Assembly (NCBI GenBank): GCA_900318465.1
Contig: ONKQ01000049.1
Span: forward strand, 1 to 37,283
DNA from: an uncultured Bacteroidales bacterium
GTDB taxonomy: Bacteria > Bacteroidota > Bacteroidia > Bacteroidales > F082
Direction: 5' to 3'
Length of the DNA: 37,283 bases
The translations under genes were made by a program, and so were the position numbers. Below are positions 1 through 7,643 of this stretch, one piece after another. Under the pieces are notes generated by a model. The model made no database searches. It had not been told where the DNA came from and saw nothing but the letters and a program-made list of their open reading frames with translations. Every line of letters begins with the position of its first letter. Position 1 is the stretch's first letter.

Positions 1-1
1 C

Positions 2-535
2 GACATCTGGCTCTATGTGTCGATGGAATACTTCAAGCAGAAGATCAAGGCGGGCGAGGTCGGCTCGTCGGCGATGCCCCACAAGGTGAACCCCATCGAC
101 TTCGAGAACGCCGAAGGCAACCTCGGCATGGCCAACGCCATCCTCACCTTCTTGAGCACCAAACTGCCTATCAGCCGCCTGCAGCGCGACCTCACCGACT
201 CCACCGTCACCCGTAACATCGGCGTGCCGATTGCCCACACGCTGATTGCAATCAAGTCGCTGATGAAGGGTTTGGACAAACTCCTGCTCAACGAGGACAA
301 GATCCGCCAAGACCTGCAGCAAAACTATGCCGTGGTGGCCGAAGCCATCCAGACCATCCTGCGCCGCGAGCAGGTAGAAGGTGCCTACGAGCTGCTGAAA
401 GGACTTACCCGCACGAACAAGCATATCGACAAAGCCGCCATTGATGAGTTCATTAAAGGCTTGCCTGTGAGCGAGAAAATCAAAGCCGAGTTAGCTGCGA
501 TTACGCCGGAGAATTACACTGGATACAATTATTGA
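2..535 (+). CDS. purB: Adenylosuccinate lyase, C-terminal part (5' end outside window)
   Basis: Partial gene, open from the first bases of the window; only the last 177 or so residues are present. Adenylosuccinate lyase performs two steps of purine synthesis: it releases fumarate from SAICAR and from adenylosuccinate, in the cytosol. The fumarase/aspartase superfamily signature GSSAMPHKVNP, which includes the flexible catalytic loop, is present near the start of the visible part. It is followed by the helical segment with RDLTDSTVTRNIG, typical of bacterial PurB of the E. coli type. The C-terminal domain looks complete and stops at TGA 533-535. The ABC exporter gene starts 38 nt downstream on the same strand. 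The family assignment is secure. Confidence 0.95.
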   Translation, partial: DIWLYVSMEYFKQKIKAGEVGSSAMPHKVNPIDFENAEGNLGMANAILTFLSTKLPISRLQRDLTDSTVTRNIGVPIAHTLIAIKSLMKGLDKLLLNEDKIRQDLQQNYAVVAEAIQTILRREQVEGAYELLKGLTRTNKHIDKAAIDEFIKGLPVSEKIKAELAAITPENYTGYNY

Positions 536-573
536 GTGGAAACTGCGTTTGAGATAAGAGCAAACCGAAGCCT

Positions 574-2406
574 ATGGCCAAGCAAAAGACTTTCTCCCGC
601 GTCCTCACCTACGTCAAACCCTACTGGGGCAGCATCGTCCTGAATCTGGTCTTCAACCTGATGGCCATTTTCTTCTCGCTGTTTTCCTTCGCTTTGGTGG
701 GACCGTTCCTAACCTTATTATTCAAGGAAGGCGCGGTGGAAGTCGTGGCCAAACCCGAGTTTTCCTTCACCTCTGACTATCTGATGGGCTATCTCAATTG
801 GTTCATGAGCAGCCTCATTGCCGATGGAGGAAAATACCATGCGTTGGTCTTCATGTGCCTGTTGCTCTTGGTTGCCTTTTTCTTCCGCAACCTCGGACGC
901 TTCTTCGCTTGTTATTTCATGGCCAATGTGCGCGTTGGGGCAGTCCACGACCTGCGCCGCGATGTCTACAACAAAATCCTCATCCTGCCCCTCTCCTTCT
1001 ACCACAGCCGTCAAAAAGGCGACACACTAGCGCGTATCACGACAGATGTGCAGGAAGTTGAGGTCTCGATTTTGAACTACTTGGAGATGCTCATCAAGGA
1101 TCCGCTGACCATCCTGTTCTTTTTCCTCTTCATGGTGACTTTAAGCCCAAAACTTACCCTTTTCGTGCTGATTGTCTTGCCCTTGGCGGGGCTTATTATC
1201 GGCAAGGTCGGCAAAATGCTGAAGAAGGAATCAAAGGAAGGACAGACCAAACTGGCGGGCATCATCTCCACTGTAGAGGAAACTATTTCTGGTTTGCGTA
1301 TCATCAAGGCCTTCAATGCTATACGATATTCCAGCGACAAGTTTGAAGAACAAAATGCCGATTATACCAAGGTGCTTCGTGGCATCCACCGCAAGCGCGA
1401 CATGAGTTCCCCGATGAGCGAGTTCCTTTCGTCGGCAGTGGTCATCCTCGTGTTGTGGTTTGGCGGCAAGCTCATCCTCGGTGGCAACGGTGGCATCGAC
1501 GCGGGCAGTTTCATCAGCTATATCGTGGTGTTTTCACAAATCATCTCTCCCGCCAAGTCGTTCTCCCAAGGCTATTACAACGTGCAGAAAGGTATCGCCT
1601 CGGCCGAACGCATATTCGAAATTTTGGATGCCGAAGAGGTCATCACTGAGAAAGAAAACGCCATCGAAATCAAAGACTTCAAGGATTGTATCGAATACAA
1701 AGACGTACATTTTAGTTATGGCAAGGACGAGGTCTTGAAGGGCATCGACTTAAAGATTCCGAAGGGCAAGTTCGTAGCCCTCGTTGGCGAGAGCGGTGGC
1801 GGCAAGTCGACCATGGCCGACCTCCTGCCGCGTTTCTACGAAGTAGGTGGAGGCTGCGTTTGCATCGATGGTCACGACATCCGCGACTATAAAATTAGCG
1901 ACCTGCGCGGCTTGATGGGTGTGGTGTCGCAAGAAACCATCCTCTTTAACGACACCGTGTTCAACAACATCGCATTCGGTATGAAGGACGTATCGAAGGA
2001 ACAGGTCATTGAAGCCGCCAAGATCGCCAACGCGCATGAGTTCATTATGGAGTTGGAACAAGGCTACGACACCCGCATCGGCGACCGTGGCATGAACCTC
2101 AGCGGCGGCCAACGCCAACGTTTGAGCATCGCCCGTGCCGTGCTGAAGAACCCGCCCATCCTCATCCTGGACGAAGCCACTTCCTCATTGGACACCGAAA
2201 GCGAGCGTTTGGTGCAAGACGCCTTGTCGAAGGTGATGAACCAACGCACCTCCATTGTCATCGCCCACCGCCTTTCGACCATTCAGTTTGCCGATGAAAT
2301 CGTGGTGCTCCAAAAAGGCCAAATCATTGAGCGTGGCAAGCATGACGAACTGATTTCCCTTGGAGGGGTTTATAAGAAACTTTCTGATTTGCAATCCATC
2401 GGATAA
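574..2406 (+). CDS. MsbA-like ABC exporter (fused permease and ATPase)
   Basis: A 610-residue ABC half-transporter that should act as a homodimer in the inner membrane. Residues 1 to about 320 form the six-helix type-1 exporter domain, and about 365-605 form the nucleotide-binding domain. Visible motifs are Walker A GESGGGKST near 405, signature LSGGQRQR near 509, Walker B with ILDEATSSLD near 530, and the H-loop in IVIAHRLST near 562. Length and order match MsbA and the related lipid or multidrug exporters that flip lipid A core or hydrophobic compounds. The substrate cannot be read from sequence. The next small gene starts 3 nt after the stop, so the two are probably co-transcribed. The ATG at 574 fits the usual N-terminus of the family. 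Confidence 0.9.
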   Translation: MAKQKTFSRVLTYVKPYWGSIVLNLVFNLMAIFFSLFSFALVGPFLTLLFKEGAVEVVAKPEFSFTSDYLMGYLNWFMSSLIADGGKYHALVFMCLLLLVAFFFRNLGRFFACYFMANVRVGAVHDLRRDVYNKILILPLSFYHSRQKGDTLARITTDVQEVEVSILNYLEMLIKDPLTILFFFLFMVTLSPKLTLFVLIVLPLAGLIIGKVGKMLKKESKEGQTKLAGIISTVEETISGLRIIKAFNAIRYSSDKFEEQNADYTKVLRGIHRKRDMSSPMSEFLSSAVVILVLWFGGKLILGGNGGIDAGSFISYIVVFSQIISPAKSFSQGYYNVQKGIASAERIFEILDAEEVITEKENAIEIKDFKDCIEYKDVHFSYGKDEVLKGIDLKIPKGKFVALVGESGGGKSTMADLLPRFYEVGGGCVCIDGHDIRDYKISDLRGLMGVVSQETILFNDTVFNNIAFGMKDVSKEQVIEAAKIANAHEFIMELEQGYDTRIGDRGMNLSGGQRQRLSIARAVLKNPPILILDEATSSLDTESERLVQDALSKVMNQRTSIVIAHRLSTIQFADEIVVLQKGQIIERGKHDELISLGGVYKKLSDLQSIG

Positions 2407-2409
2407 GCC

Positions 2410-2667
2410 ATGAAAAAACGATACACCTTTTCCACAGGAGAACACATCGAGGCCGACCTTGAAGATTTGCGGAACTTGTTGCGCGAAAACCAGCAATATT
2501 ACGACAACTACGTGGACGTTTTCAGCTCCTTGGAAGACGACGACTATGTGGCGCGCGGCAATGGCTTCTGCGACCGCAAATACAGCGACGACTTCATTGA
2601 GGGGCAACTGGAAAAGTATGCGCAACGGGTGAAGGAGATTCAGAAATGGATTATCGAATGGGAATGA
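2410..2667 (+). CDS. Small hypothetical protein (85 aa)
   Basis: An acidic 85-residue protein beginning MKKRYTFSTGEHIEADLEDL, with no signal peptide, no membrane segment and no recognised domain. The C-terminal third (EGQLEKYAQRVKEIQKWI) is predicted to be helical or coiled. It starts 3 nt after the ABC exporter stop, and this spacing is the main reason to accept it as a real gene co-transcribed with the exporter. A function is not assigned. Confidence 0.7.
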   Translation: MKKRYTFSTGEHIEADLEDLRNLLRENQQYYDNYVDVFSSLEDDDYVARGNGFCDRKYSDDFIEGQLEKYAQRVKEIQKWIIEWE

Positions 2668-2729
2668 AGCGATGATGTCGGCATTTGCTCCGCCAATCAC
2701 ACAGATTTTCATGGAATTTTGTTTTTTTG

Positions 2730-2822
2730 TACTATGTCCTTGACGGAACGACCATAAAGGGAACCTTCAACGAAGGGAAATACACCCATGCCAAGTTGAT
2801 TGAAGGGCCGAGGATGGTTTGA
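2730..2822 (+). pseudogene. MORN-like coding remnant
   Basis: A short open stretch with no start codon reads YYVLDGTTIKGTFNEGKYTH and continues to a stop at 2820-2822. The G-T-x-x-x-G-x-F-x-x-G-K-Y spacing resembles a MORN-type repeat. It looks like the C-terminal end of a gene whose 5' part was lost, lying just beyond the 3' end of the transposase gene. The similarity is by eye and the stretch is short. Confidence 0.35.
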
Positions 2823-2873
2823 GGATTAAGAAAGAGTGATTTGGCAAAAGCACATTGTATCTTGTTCCGTCCC

Positions 2874-3914
2874 TTAAAGGCGGATTCCATCCGCCCCTTG
2901 TCCCTCCATAAGCAACCTCCCCATCTCGTTAAGCGCAACAAAACGATACCGCAAAGAATCGGTTGCAACAGACGTGTATTCGAAATGTTTGGCCTCAGCC
3001 TTGTGGCGAAGCGTTCCCTCGACAGATTGGCGGACGAAAGGATTGATGAAAGCCTGCTCTGTCGGCTCCAAAAGCAATAGTTTCCCCTGTGAACATGCCT
3101 CAAAATAAACGCCACCAGGCTTGTAGAACCGCTCATGTGGGGAACCTTCCTCGGGGAAGCCTTCGTTGAGAAGGATGACCAAAGGGAATCCTTGAGTCCG
3201 AAGCGTCCGCGCAATGAGTTGCTCACCCTTGCTAATGGAAGCCGTATAGGTTACCGCTCCATTTTGCGCCGACCGCAACACCGCTTTCAGCCTTTCTTGG
3301 ACTTGCTCGTCCGTGGCATTGCGCGACATTTCCACCAATTGACGCTCTGGCCAGTCGAGAAGGAAATGATTGCCCATCGAGGTGAAAAGCAAACCACAAG
3401 TTTCTGTCCTACGGTACATTCGAAAAAGGTCGGGGTTTTGTTTGCGCTGCCAGGCTCGCTCGGCGTTGGCGTAAACATAGTTTATCATCGCCTGAAGTTG
3501 TCCTTTATGCGTGAGCACACGGTAATATGGCGGCGCGTCGTACAAGTTCCCTTCAAAGCCCAATTTTCGGGCTTCGGCCTTGCAGCCCTGCATATAGCCC
3601 CGCACCACTTCCTTGATGCTGCGCGTCATGGTGCGCCTGACCTGCAAAACGATATGGTGATGGTCGGGCATGACCTTGTCGGCAAGGATTTTCATCTCCG
3701 GGCAAAGCGCTAACATTCGTTGTTGCTGGTTGATGAGCGCCCAGCCTATGGCCGTCTTTTCTACTTCGGCCCGTGTGCCGTTGTGGGTGAGTTTGCCGAA
3801 AATGGGTTCTCGTCCCTTGGCCACCATTGTCACATGCACGATGCACGGCTTGCGCCATGCGCCGGGCTGCTGCCATGTGGAGGTTTCGTTGGGTATGTTG
3901 TTGCTGGTGTTCAT
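2874..3914 (-). CDS. RAYT-like / IS200-type (Y1) HUH transposase
   Basis: Minus-strand gene of about 346 residues. The N-terminal half has the layout of Y1_Tnp proteins of the REP-associated tyrosine transposase group: a VHVTMVAKGREPIFG strand, then the metal-binding His cluster MPDHHHIVLQV (the HUH position), then a helix VVRGYMQGCKAEA whose Tyr could be the nucleophile. The C-terminal 150 residues resemble an extension seen in some Bacteroidota relatives, by recollection rather than search. Such enzymes nick and join single-stranded DNA at hairpins. ATG 3914 is preferred because a longer reading would start at TTG 3977 inside the predicted -7 promoter element. A 10-bp inverted repeat lies directly upstream (4002-4039). 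No second copy of the gene is in the window. Confidence 0.65.
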   Translation of the reverse strand: MNTSNNIPNETSTWQQPGAWRKPCIVHVTMVAKGREPIFGKLTHNGTRAEVEKTAIGWALINQQQRMLALCPEMKILADKVMPDHHHIVLQVRRTMTRSIKEVVRGYMQGCKAEARKLGFEGNLYDAPPYYRVLTHKGQLQAMINYVYANAERAWQRKQNPDLFRMYRRTETCGLLFTSMGNHFLLDWPERQLVEMSRNATDEQVQERLKAVLRSAQNGAVTYTASISKGEQLIARTLRTQGFPLVILLNEGFPEEGSPHERFYKPGGVYFEACSQGKLLLLEPTEQAFINPFVRQSVEGTLRHKAEAKHFEYTSVATDSLRYRFVALNEMGRLLMEGQGADGIRL

Positions 3915-3974
3915 TCTCGTTTGGGGCTTTTGCGGCGGGATTGGATTTCCCGTGGAAGGGACAGAACCCTGACG

Positions 3975-3982
3975 CAAAAATA
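3975..3982 (-). promoter_or_regulatory. Candidate Bacteroidota -7 element for the transposase
   Basis: On the minus strand this reads TATTTTTG, a match to TAnnTTTG. A TTTG at 4007-4010, read on the same strand, sits 24 nt upstream and could be the -33 element; it lies inside the left arm of the inverted repeat. The implied leader to ATG 3914 is about 55 nt. Confidence 0.5.
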
Positions 3983-4001
3983 AGACTTATTTCAGCATGA
4001 G

Positions 4002-4039
4002 AGGCTCAAAGCGTCTTTTTTTAAAAAAACTTTGAGCCT
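4002..4039. repeat. Perfect 10-bp inverted repeat upstream of the transposase
   Basis: Arms AGGCTCAAAG (4002-4011) and CTTTGAGCCT (4030-4039) flank an 18-nt centre containing T7 followed by A7, so the whole can fold as one long hairpin. It lies between the divergent transposase and the 4124 gene. It could be a REP-like substrate of the transposase, a shared operator, or a bidirectional terminator. Confidence 0.7.
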
Positions 4040-4123
4040 GTGCTGCGATTTGGCACAGGCTTGCTTTTTCTTTGCAGCGTGAAAACACCAAATCAAAGTA
4101 TTAACACTAAAAAAGAAAAAGTC

Positions 4124-4651
4124 ATGGAAACAAATGATTTAGGAGATTATCTGATTAGAAAAAACGTCCGCAAGGAGGCAATGAGTAAGATTTCAAAGGA
4201 TTACCCGCTGAATGAAGAAATGATGAAAAAATACCGAGATGAACTAGATTGGGCTGAGGTATCTGACAACAGCAACATTGGTTGGACAGTGGCAATGATT
4301 GAACGATGGAAAAACAAACTTGACTGGAAAGTTCTTTCCAATACTTCAAACACAACGCTTCTCACAACCGAGGTCATCGAAAAATTCAAAGACCGATGGG
4401 ATTGGGAAACACTATCAGGAAATACCAAATTGACACTTTCTTTCGACCTCATCGATAAATTCATTGATTACTGGGATTGGAGCAATATTATCGACCGCTA
4501 TGTCCTTAGTGATGAGGTTCCTTCTTGGGAATTACTTCGTCGCTATAGGCAGTACATCCCTGTGGAAAATTTAGAAAAGTCTTTTTTATGGGATTATTTA
4601 GTAGAGGAAGAAGTGTCGGCAATCAAGAAAGAACTTGTTTTAGGAGAATAA
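4124..4651 (+). CDS. Trp-Asp tandem-repeat protein of unknown function
   Basis: A 175-residue cytosolic-looking protein starting METNDLGDYL. The body is about four repeats with a period near 24-26 residues. Each has an LDW or WDW step followed by xxLSxNT and a helix such as IEKFKDRWDW, which suggests a small solenoid. I do not recognise a catalytic site or a named function. ATG 4124 is chosen over the upstream in-frame start at 4040 because the intervening residues are not repeat-like and 4040 overlaps the inverted repeat. Base composition is clearly more AT-rich than the flanking purB and exporter genes. It is the first of a tight set with the metallopeptidase gene 23 nt downstream. Confidence 0.7.
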   Translation: METNDLGDYLIRKNVRKEAMSKISKDYPLNEEMMKKYRDELDWAEVSDNSNIGWTVAMIERWKNKLDWKVLSNTSNTTLLTTEVIEKFKDRWDWETLSGNTKLTLSFDLIDKFIDYWDWSNIIDRYVLSDEVPSWELLRRYRQYIPVENLEKSFLWDYLVEEEVSAIKKELVLGE

Positions 4652-4674
4652 TTTTGAACAAAAAAATCATAAAG

Positions 4675-5052
4675 ATGTCTAACTATCCTAATGCTGACTA
4701 TTTCAAAGACCTATTGTTGAGCATCTATCCTTGCAAAGAGCCCTTTGAGCTACTAGTAATTGACAAAAAGCCCAAAACAAAATCAGGTGTTTATATCATC
4801 TCAAAACGAAGAATTAGGATTTATGCCCCATGGATAGAAGCCTTTCCGCTTGAACTTATCGCCATTCATGAATACGCCCACCATATTCATTACACGGAAC
4901 AACACAAAATGGAAAACAGAGAACGCTCTCATGGGGCCCAATTCTGGGAGATTTATGGAGCGTTGATGTGTAGAGCGGTTCAAAAAGGTCTTTTCAGAGA
5001 AGAAAGAGTTTCAGACATTGCAAGAAAGGAACATCACAACATTAAAAACTAA
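4675..5052 (+). CDS. SprT/YgjP-like zinc metallopeptidase
   Basis: A 125-residue single-domain protein. It contains an HExxH zinc site in AIHEYAHHIHYTEQ (about residues 63-76), followed 20 or so residues later by SHGAQFWEIYG. That later motif matches the HGxxFW element supplying the third ligand in SprT-like and YgjP-like minimal metallopeptidases. The family includes DNA-protein crosslink proteases and phage or mobile-element proteins, but the substrate here is unknown. No signal peptide is visible, so it is likely cytosolic. ATG 4675 is taken rather than 4588, because the longer form overlaps the upstream gene by 64 nt and adds a low-complexity basic stretch. The next gene starts 5 nt after the stop, supporting one transcript. 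Confidence 0.75.
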   Translation: MSNYPNADYFKDLLLSIYPCKEPFELLVIDKKPKTKSGVYIISKRRIRIYAPWIEAFPLELIAIHEYAHHIHYTEQHKMENRERSHGAQFWEIYGALMCRAVQKGLFREERVSDIARKEHHNIKN

Positions 5053-5057
5053 AAAAA

Positions 5058-5732
5058 ATGGACATTGTACAAGAATTGACGACTCCTGAAATACAGGGAA
5101 TCGAACAAAGAATCTGCTACCTAAATGGAAAACTATTTGAAAGCCAGAAGGAAACAGAAATTCTCGTCATTGAACTTAGACACTTGATGGAGAAGAGAAA
5201 GCGAATCATCAACCATGTTTTCTGGCAACAAGAAAAGGCTTTTTTGCCTGACATTGTGGAATTCAATGAGGCTTTGGCAAGCGCATTCCATGAAACATGG
5301 AACAAAGTGACTGATTTGCACAGCAAATATGGTTGTGAGGATATTGAAGCCAGTCTTTGGTTTGGCCCGGAATTTCCCAAAAAACATCCGTTGGCAGGTA
5401 TATCTTCTTTTGGTGGCAAATACAATTATCAAGAGTTATGGGAAGCACTAACCGACCCTGACGCGCACAAAGAGTACAAATATGGAATTGGAACCAGCGC
5501 GACACCTTTACGATTGGCCGACGAAACTTTTGAAGAGTATATTGGGCTGTCGGATGGATGCACCAACTGGGACGAAGGGCTTGACCAAGAACTGACTAAG
5601 GATTTGCATCTGATACTACCTTTCCACACCCTGTATGAGCATACGAGTTTCGCAACAACCGACTTCATTTATGTACGGGATTTCAATATCAATGTGGTGG
5701 TTGATGTGAATTTTCCGTATCATTTTGGATAG
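5058..5732 (+). CDS. Hypothetical protein with N-terminal coiled coil
   Basis: A 224-residue protein with no signal peptide or membrane segment. Residues 1-60 look helical (IEQRICYLNGKLFESQKET, ELRHLMEKRKR) and may be a coiled coil. The rest is a mixed acidic region with aromatic motifs such as SLWFGPEF and YGIGTSATPLRLADE. No family is recognised and no function is proposed. It starts 5 nt after the metallopeptidase stop, so the genes at 4124, 4675 and 5058 form one probable operon. Its composition is AT-rich like its neighbours, consistent with joint acquisition. Confidence 0.65.
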   Translation: MDIVQELTTPEIQGIEQRICYLNGKLFESQKETEILVIELRHLMEKRKRIINHVFWQQEKAFLPDIVEFNEALASAFHETWNKVTDLHSKYGCEDIEASLWFGPEFPKKHPLAGISSFGGKYNYQELWEALTDPDAHKEYKYGIGTSATPLRLADETFEEYIGLSDGCTNWDEGLDQELTKDLHLILPFHTLYEHTSFATTDFIYVRDFNINVVVDVNFPYHFG

Positions 5733-5738
5733 TTTTAC

Positions 5739-5746
5739 TATTTTTG
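5739..5746 (+). promoter_or_regulatory. Candidate -7 promoter element
   Basis: TATTTTTG matches the Bacteroidota consensus TAnnTTTG and lies 31 nt before the nuclease start codon at 5778. It suggests the nuclease has its own promoter. No clear -33 TTTG is seen at the usual distance. Confidence 0.45.
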
Positions 5747-5777
5747 CTACCAAAAGATAATCTTAAAACTACAATAA

Positions 5778-6497
5778 ATGAGCGAATATAACATTTTTAA
5801 AGCGTTACATCTTGAGGAAAAAGAATTGATTCATTCAGCGATGATTGCAGCAATAGTTTCAAAAGATGACAATAGAAAGTCGTTTATAAATAAGCTTAAA
5901 GACTGTCTGACGAATGATTTGAATAAAGCAATTGGAACCAACCCAAGTGAGTTCAAATTAGATGACTTGATTGAAGAAGAATCTATCGATGTAAAGAATG
6001 AAGCCAATAAATGGATTGACACAGAAGTTCGTCTTATTGAAAAGGTTTATAAGAAAGAAACGGGATGTGTTACTAGAGATAGAGGACGGGCTGATATATG
6101 GATTGGCACAAACAAAAAAGGAGCTGAGACAAAATACAGGCTTATTATTGAAAACAAAATCAAGGCAGGCAATCAATATCGTCAACTTCGACGTTATTAT
6201 CGTTATCTAACTGAAACGGGAAGCAATGGAGAGAAAAGTAGAGAATTTGCTGGTTTGTTTTTCTTATGTGTTAAAGGCGATAAGGATGATATCAATAAAG
6301 CAGCCGAATCTGCAAAGCGATTCAATAATAAAGAAAGTAACCAAAAAGAAACAGTATATGCTATCATTACATATAAGGATATTATATCATGGCTTGAACA
6401 AGTAATAAAAGATACTGAAGAAGGAGATTTTAAGACCGCAGTCAAACAATACAAAAAAATCATTGAAGGTTTTTATTCACAAAAGGAAGCCAATTGA
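5778..6497 (+). CDS. PD-(D/E)XK superfamily nuclease (PDDEXK_4-like)
   Basis: A 239-residue protein. It carries the core of the PD-(D/E)XK nuclease fold: GRADIWIG supplies the Asp, and RLIIENKIKAGNQYRQL supplies E-x-K followed by the Gln/Leu-rich helix YRQLRRYYRYL. This arrangement is typical of PDDEXK_4-type orphan nucleases found beside defence and mobile genes. The N-terminal 80 residues are helical and may recognise a partner or target. It is predicted cytosolic. The gene is very AT-rich and Lys-rich compared with the surrounding chromosome, suggesting horizontal origin. The stop is followed 3 nt later by the start of the WYL-gene remnant at 6501. The fold is clear; the target (DNA or RNA) is not. 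Confidence 0.75.
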   Translation: MSEYNIFKALHLEEKELIHSAMIAAIVSKDDNRKSFINKLKDCLTNDLNKAIGTNPSEFKLDDLIEEESIDVKNEANKWIDTEVRLIEKVYKKETGCVTRDRGRADIWIGTNKKGAETKYRLIIENKIKAGNQYRQLRRYYRYLTETGSNGEKSREFAGLFFLCVKGDKDDINKAAESAKRFNNKESNQKETVYAIITYKDIISWLEQVIKDTEEGDFKTAVKQYKKIIEGFYSQKEAN

Positions 6498-6500
6498 ACA

Positions 6501-6578
6501 ATGTCCAAAAACCAAATCAACAAACACGTCTGGCTCGTCGATACTACTCCAACAAAAGTCACTCCTCGTAATGGATAA
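6501..6578 (+). pseudogene. Truncated duplicate of the WYL regulator gene start
   Basis: Bases 6501-6538 match 7644-7681, the first 38 bases of the WYL regulator gene, with one mismatch. Both encode MSKNQINK then H or Y and VWLV. The copy then diverges and stops at 6576-6578 after 25 codons. It is a remnant or a duplicated end, not a functional gene. Confidence 0.75.
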
Positions 6579-6622
6579 AGCATTTATACAATCTGTGCCA
6601 TAAACTTGCACAATCTTTTTGT

Positions 6623-6630
6623 TATCTTTG
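6623..6630 (+). promoter_or_regulatory. -7 promoter element of the RhuM-Fic gene
   Basis: TATCTTTG matches TAnnTTTG. It lies 18 nt before ATG 6649, giving a leader of roughly 10-15 nt. It rules against the longer in-frame start at 6619, which is upstream of this element. Confidence 0.6.
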
Positions 6631-6648
6631 CCGCTTAAAACCCACCCC

Positions 6649-7638
6649 ATGGAAAACCAAATCGTCATATACCAAACCGACAACGGCCAGACTGCCATTG
6701 ATGTCAGGCTTGAGAATGAAATGCTATGGCTAACGCGCCATCAAATAGCAGTTCTATTTGATCGTGATTACAAAACCATCAGCAAACATATCAACAATGC
6801 TCTTAAGGAAGAATTGTCAGGTTCAGTGGTAGTCGCAAAATTTGCGACTACCACTCAACATGGTGCTATGGAAGGAAAAACCCAGACCCACGATGTCGAG
6901 TATTTCAACCTTGAAGTAATAACTTCCGTAGGTTATCGCGTGAAAAGCCTGCGAGGTGTGCAGTTCCGCCAATGGGCCAACAAAGTGCTGAAAGACTATC
7001 TGCTGAAAGGCTATGCCGTGAACGAAAAGATTCGCAGAAACCAAATCAGTGAACTGCGGCAATTGGTGCAAATGGTGGGCCGGACGTTGCAAAACCAGCC
7101 CTTGCTGAAAAGCGAAGAGAACCAAGCCTTGTTTGACATTGTTGTAGATTACACCTACGCCCTTGACACGCTTGACGATTACGATTATCAACGCTTGGGC
7201 GTGAAAGAAACCACCCAAGAGGAGAAGTTTCAGGCGACTTACGACAACGCCATGCAAGCCATAGCGGCATTACGCGAGAAGTTCGGGGGCAGTTCGCTGT
7301 TCGGCAATGAGAAAGACGACTCCTTCAAAAGCAGTATTGGTCAAATCTATCAGACTTTTGGCGGTGAAGACCTATATCCGAGTGTGGAAGAGAAAGCGGC
7401 CATGTTGCTGTATCTTGTCACCAAGAACCATTCGTTCAGCGACGGCAACAAACGCATTGCCGCCACGCTGTTCCTGTGGTTCCTCAACAACAACGGCATC
7501 CTCTACCGCGAGGACGGCAGCAAACGCATAGCCGACAACACCTTGGTCGCACTGACTTTGATGATTGCCGAGAGCAAGCCCGAGGAAAAAGATGTGATGG
7601 TGAAGGTGGTGGTGAACTTGATTAACCAGAAAAACTAA
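6649..7638 (+). CDS. RhuM-Fic/Doc family protein
   Basis: A 329-residue two-part protein. Residues 1 to about 130 match the RhuM virulence-protein module: LWLTRHQIAVLFDRDYKTIS, then VEYFNLEVITSVGYRVKS and FRQWANKVLKDYL, with a DNA-binding-like start. Residues about 225-300 are a Fic/Doc domain with FGGEDLYPSVEEKAAMLLY and active site HSFSDGNKRIA. The Lys where AMPylating Fic enzymes have Gly (HPFxxGNGR) is the Doc-like variant, and Doc phosphorylates EF-Tu. Whether this protein phosphorylates or AMPylates is not known. Start 6649 is fixed by the promoter at 6623. A perfect 31-bp palindrome lies inside the coding sequence at 6825-6855. The gene sits between a duplicated WYL-gene start and the WYL gene itself, 5 nt upstream of the latter. 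Confidence 0.85.
   Translation: MENQIVIYQTDNGQTAIDVRLENEMLWLTRHQIAVLFDRDYKTISKHINNALKEELSGSVVVAKFATTTQHGAMEGKTQTHDVEYFNLEVITSVGYRVKSLRGVQFRQWANKVLKDYLLKGYAVNEKIRRNQISELRQLVQMVGRTLQNQPLLKSEENQALFDIVVDYTYALDTLDDYDYQRLGVKETTQEEKFQATYDNAMQAIAALREKFGGSSLFGNEKDDSFKSSIGQIYQTFGGEDLYPSVEEKAAMLLYLVTKNHSFSDGNKRIAATLFLWFLNNNGILYREDGSKRIADNTLVALTLMIAESKPEEKDVMVKVVVNLINQKN
6825..6855. repeat. Perfect 15-bp inverted repeat inside the RhuM-Fic gene
   Basis: Arms AGTGGTAGTCGCAAA (6825-6839) and TTTGCGACTACCACT (6841-6855) are separated by a single A. The sequence encodes part of the conserved VAKFATT segment of RhuM proteins. It would form a very stable hairpin or cruciform. Confidence 0.85.
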
Positions 7639-7643
7639 AAACC

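Noticed and set aside
3135-3713. Plus-strand open frame of 192 codons opposite the transposase
   Set aside because: It lies fully antisense to the transposase, which has recognisable family motifs; the peptide has no domain and reflects codon bias.
4002-4039. Simple terminator of the transposase gene
   Set aside because: The transposase is read away from this site, so the hairpin is at its 5' end, not its 3' end.
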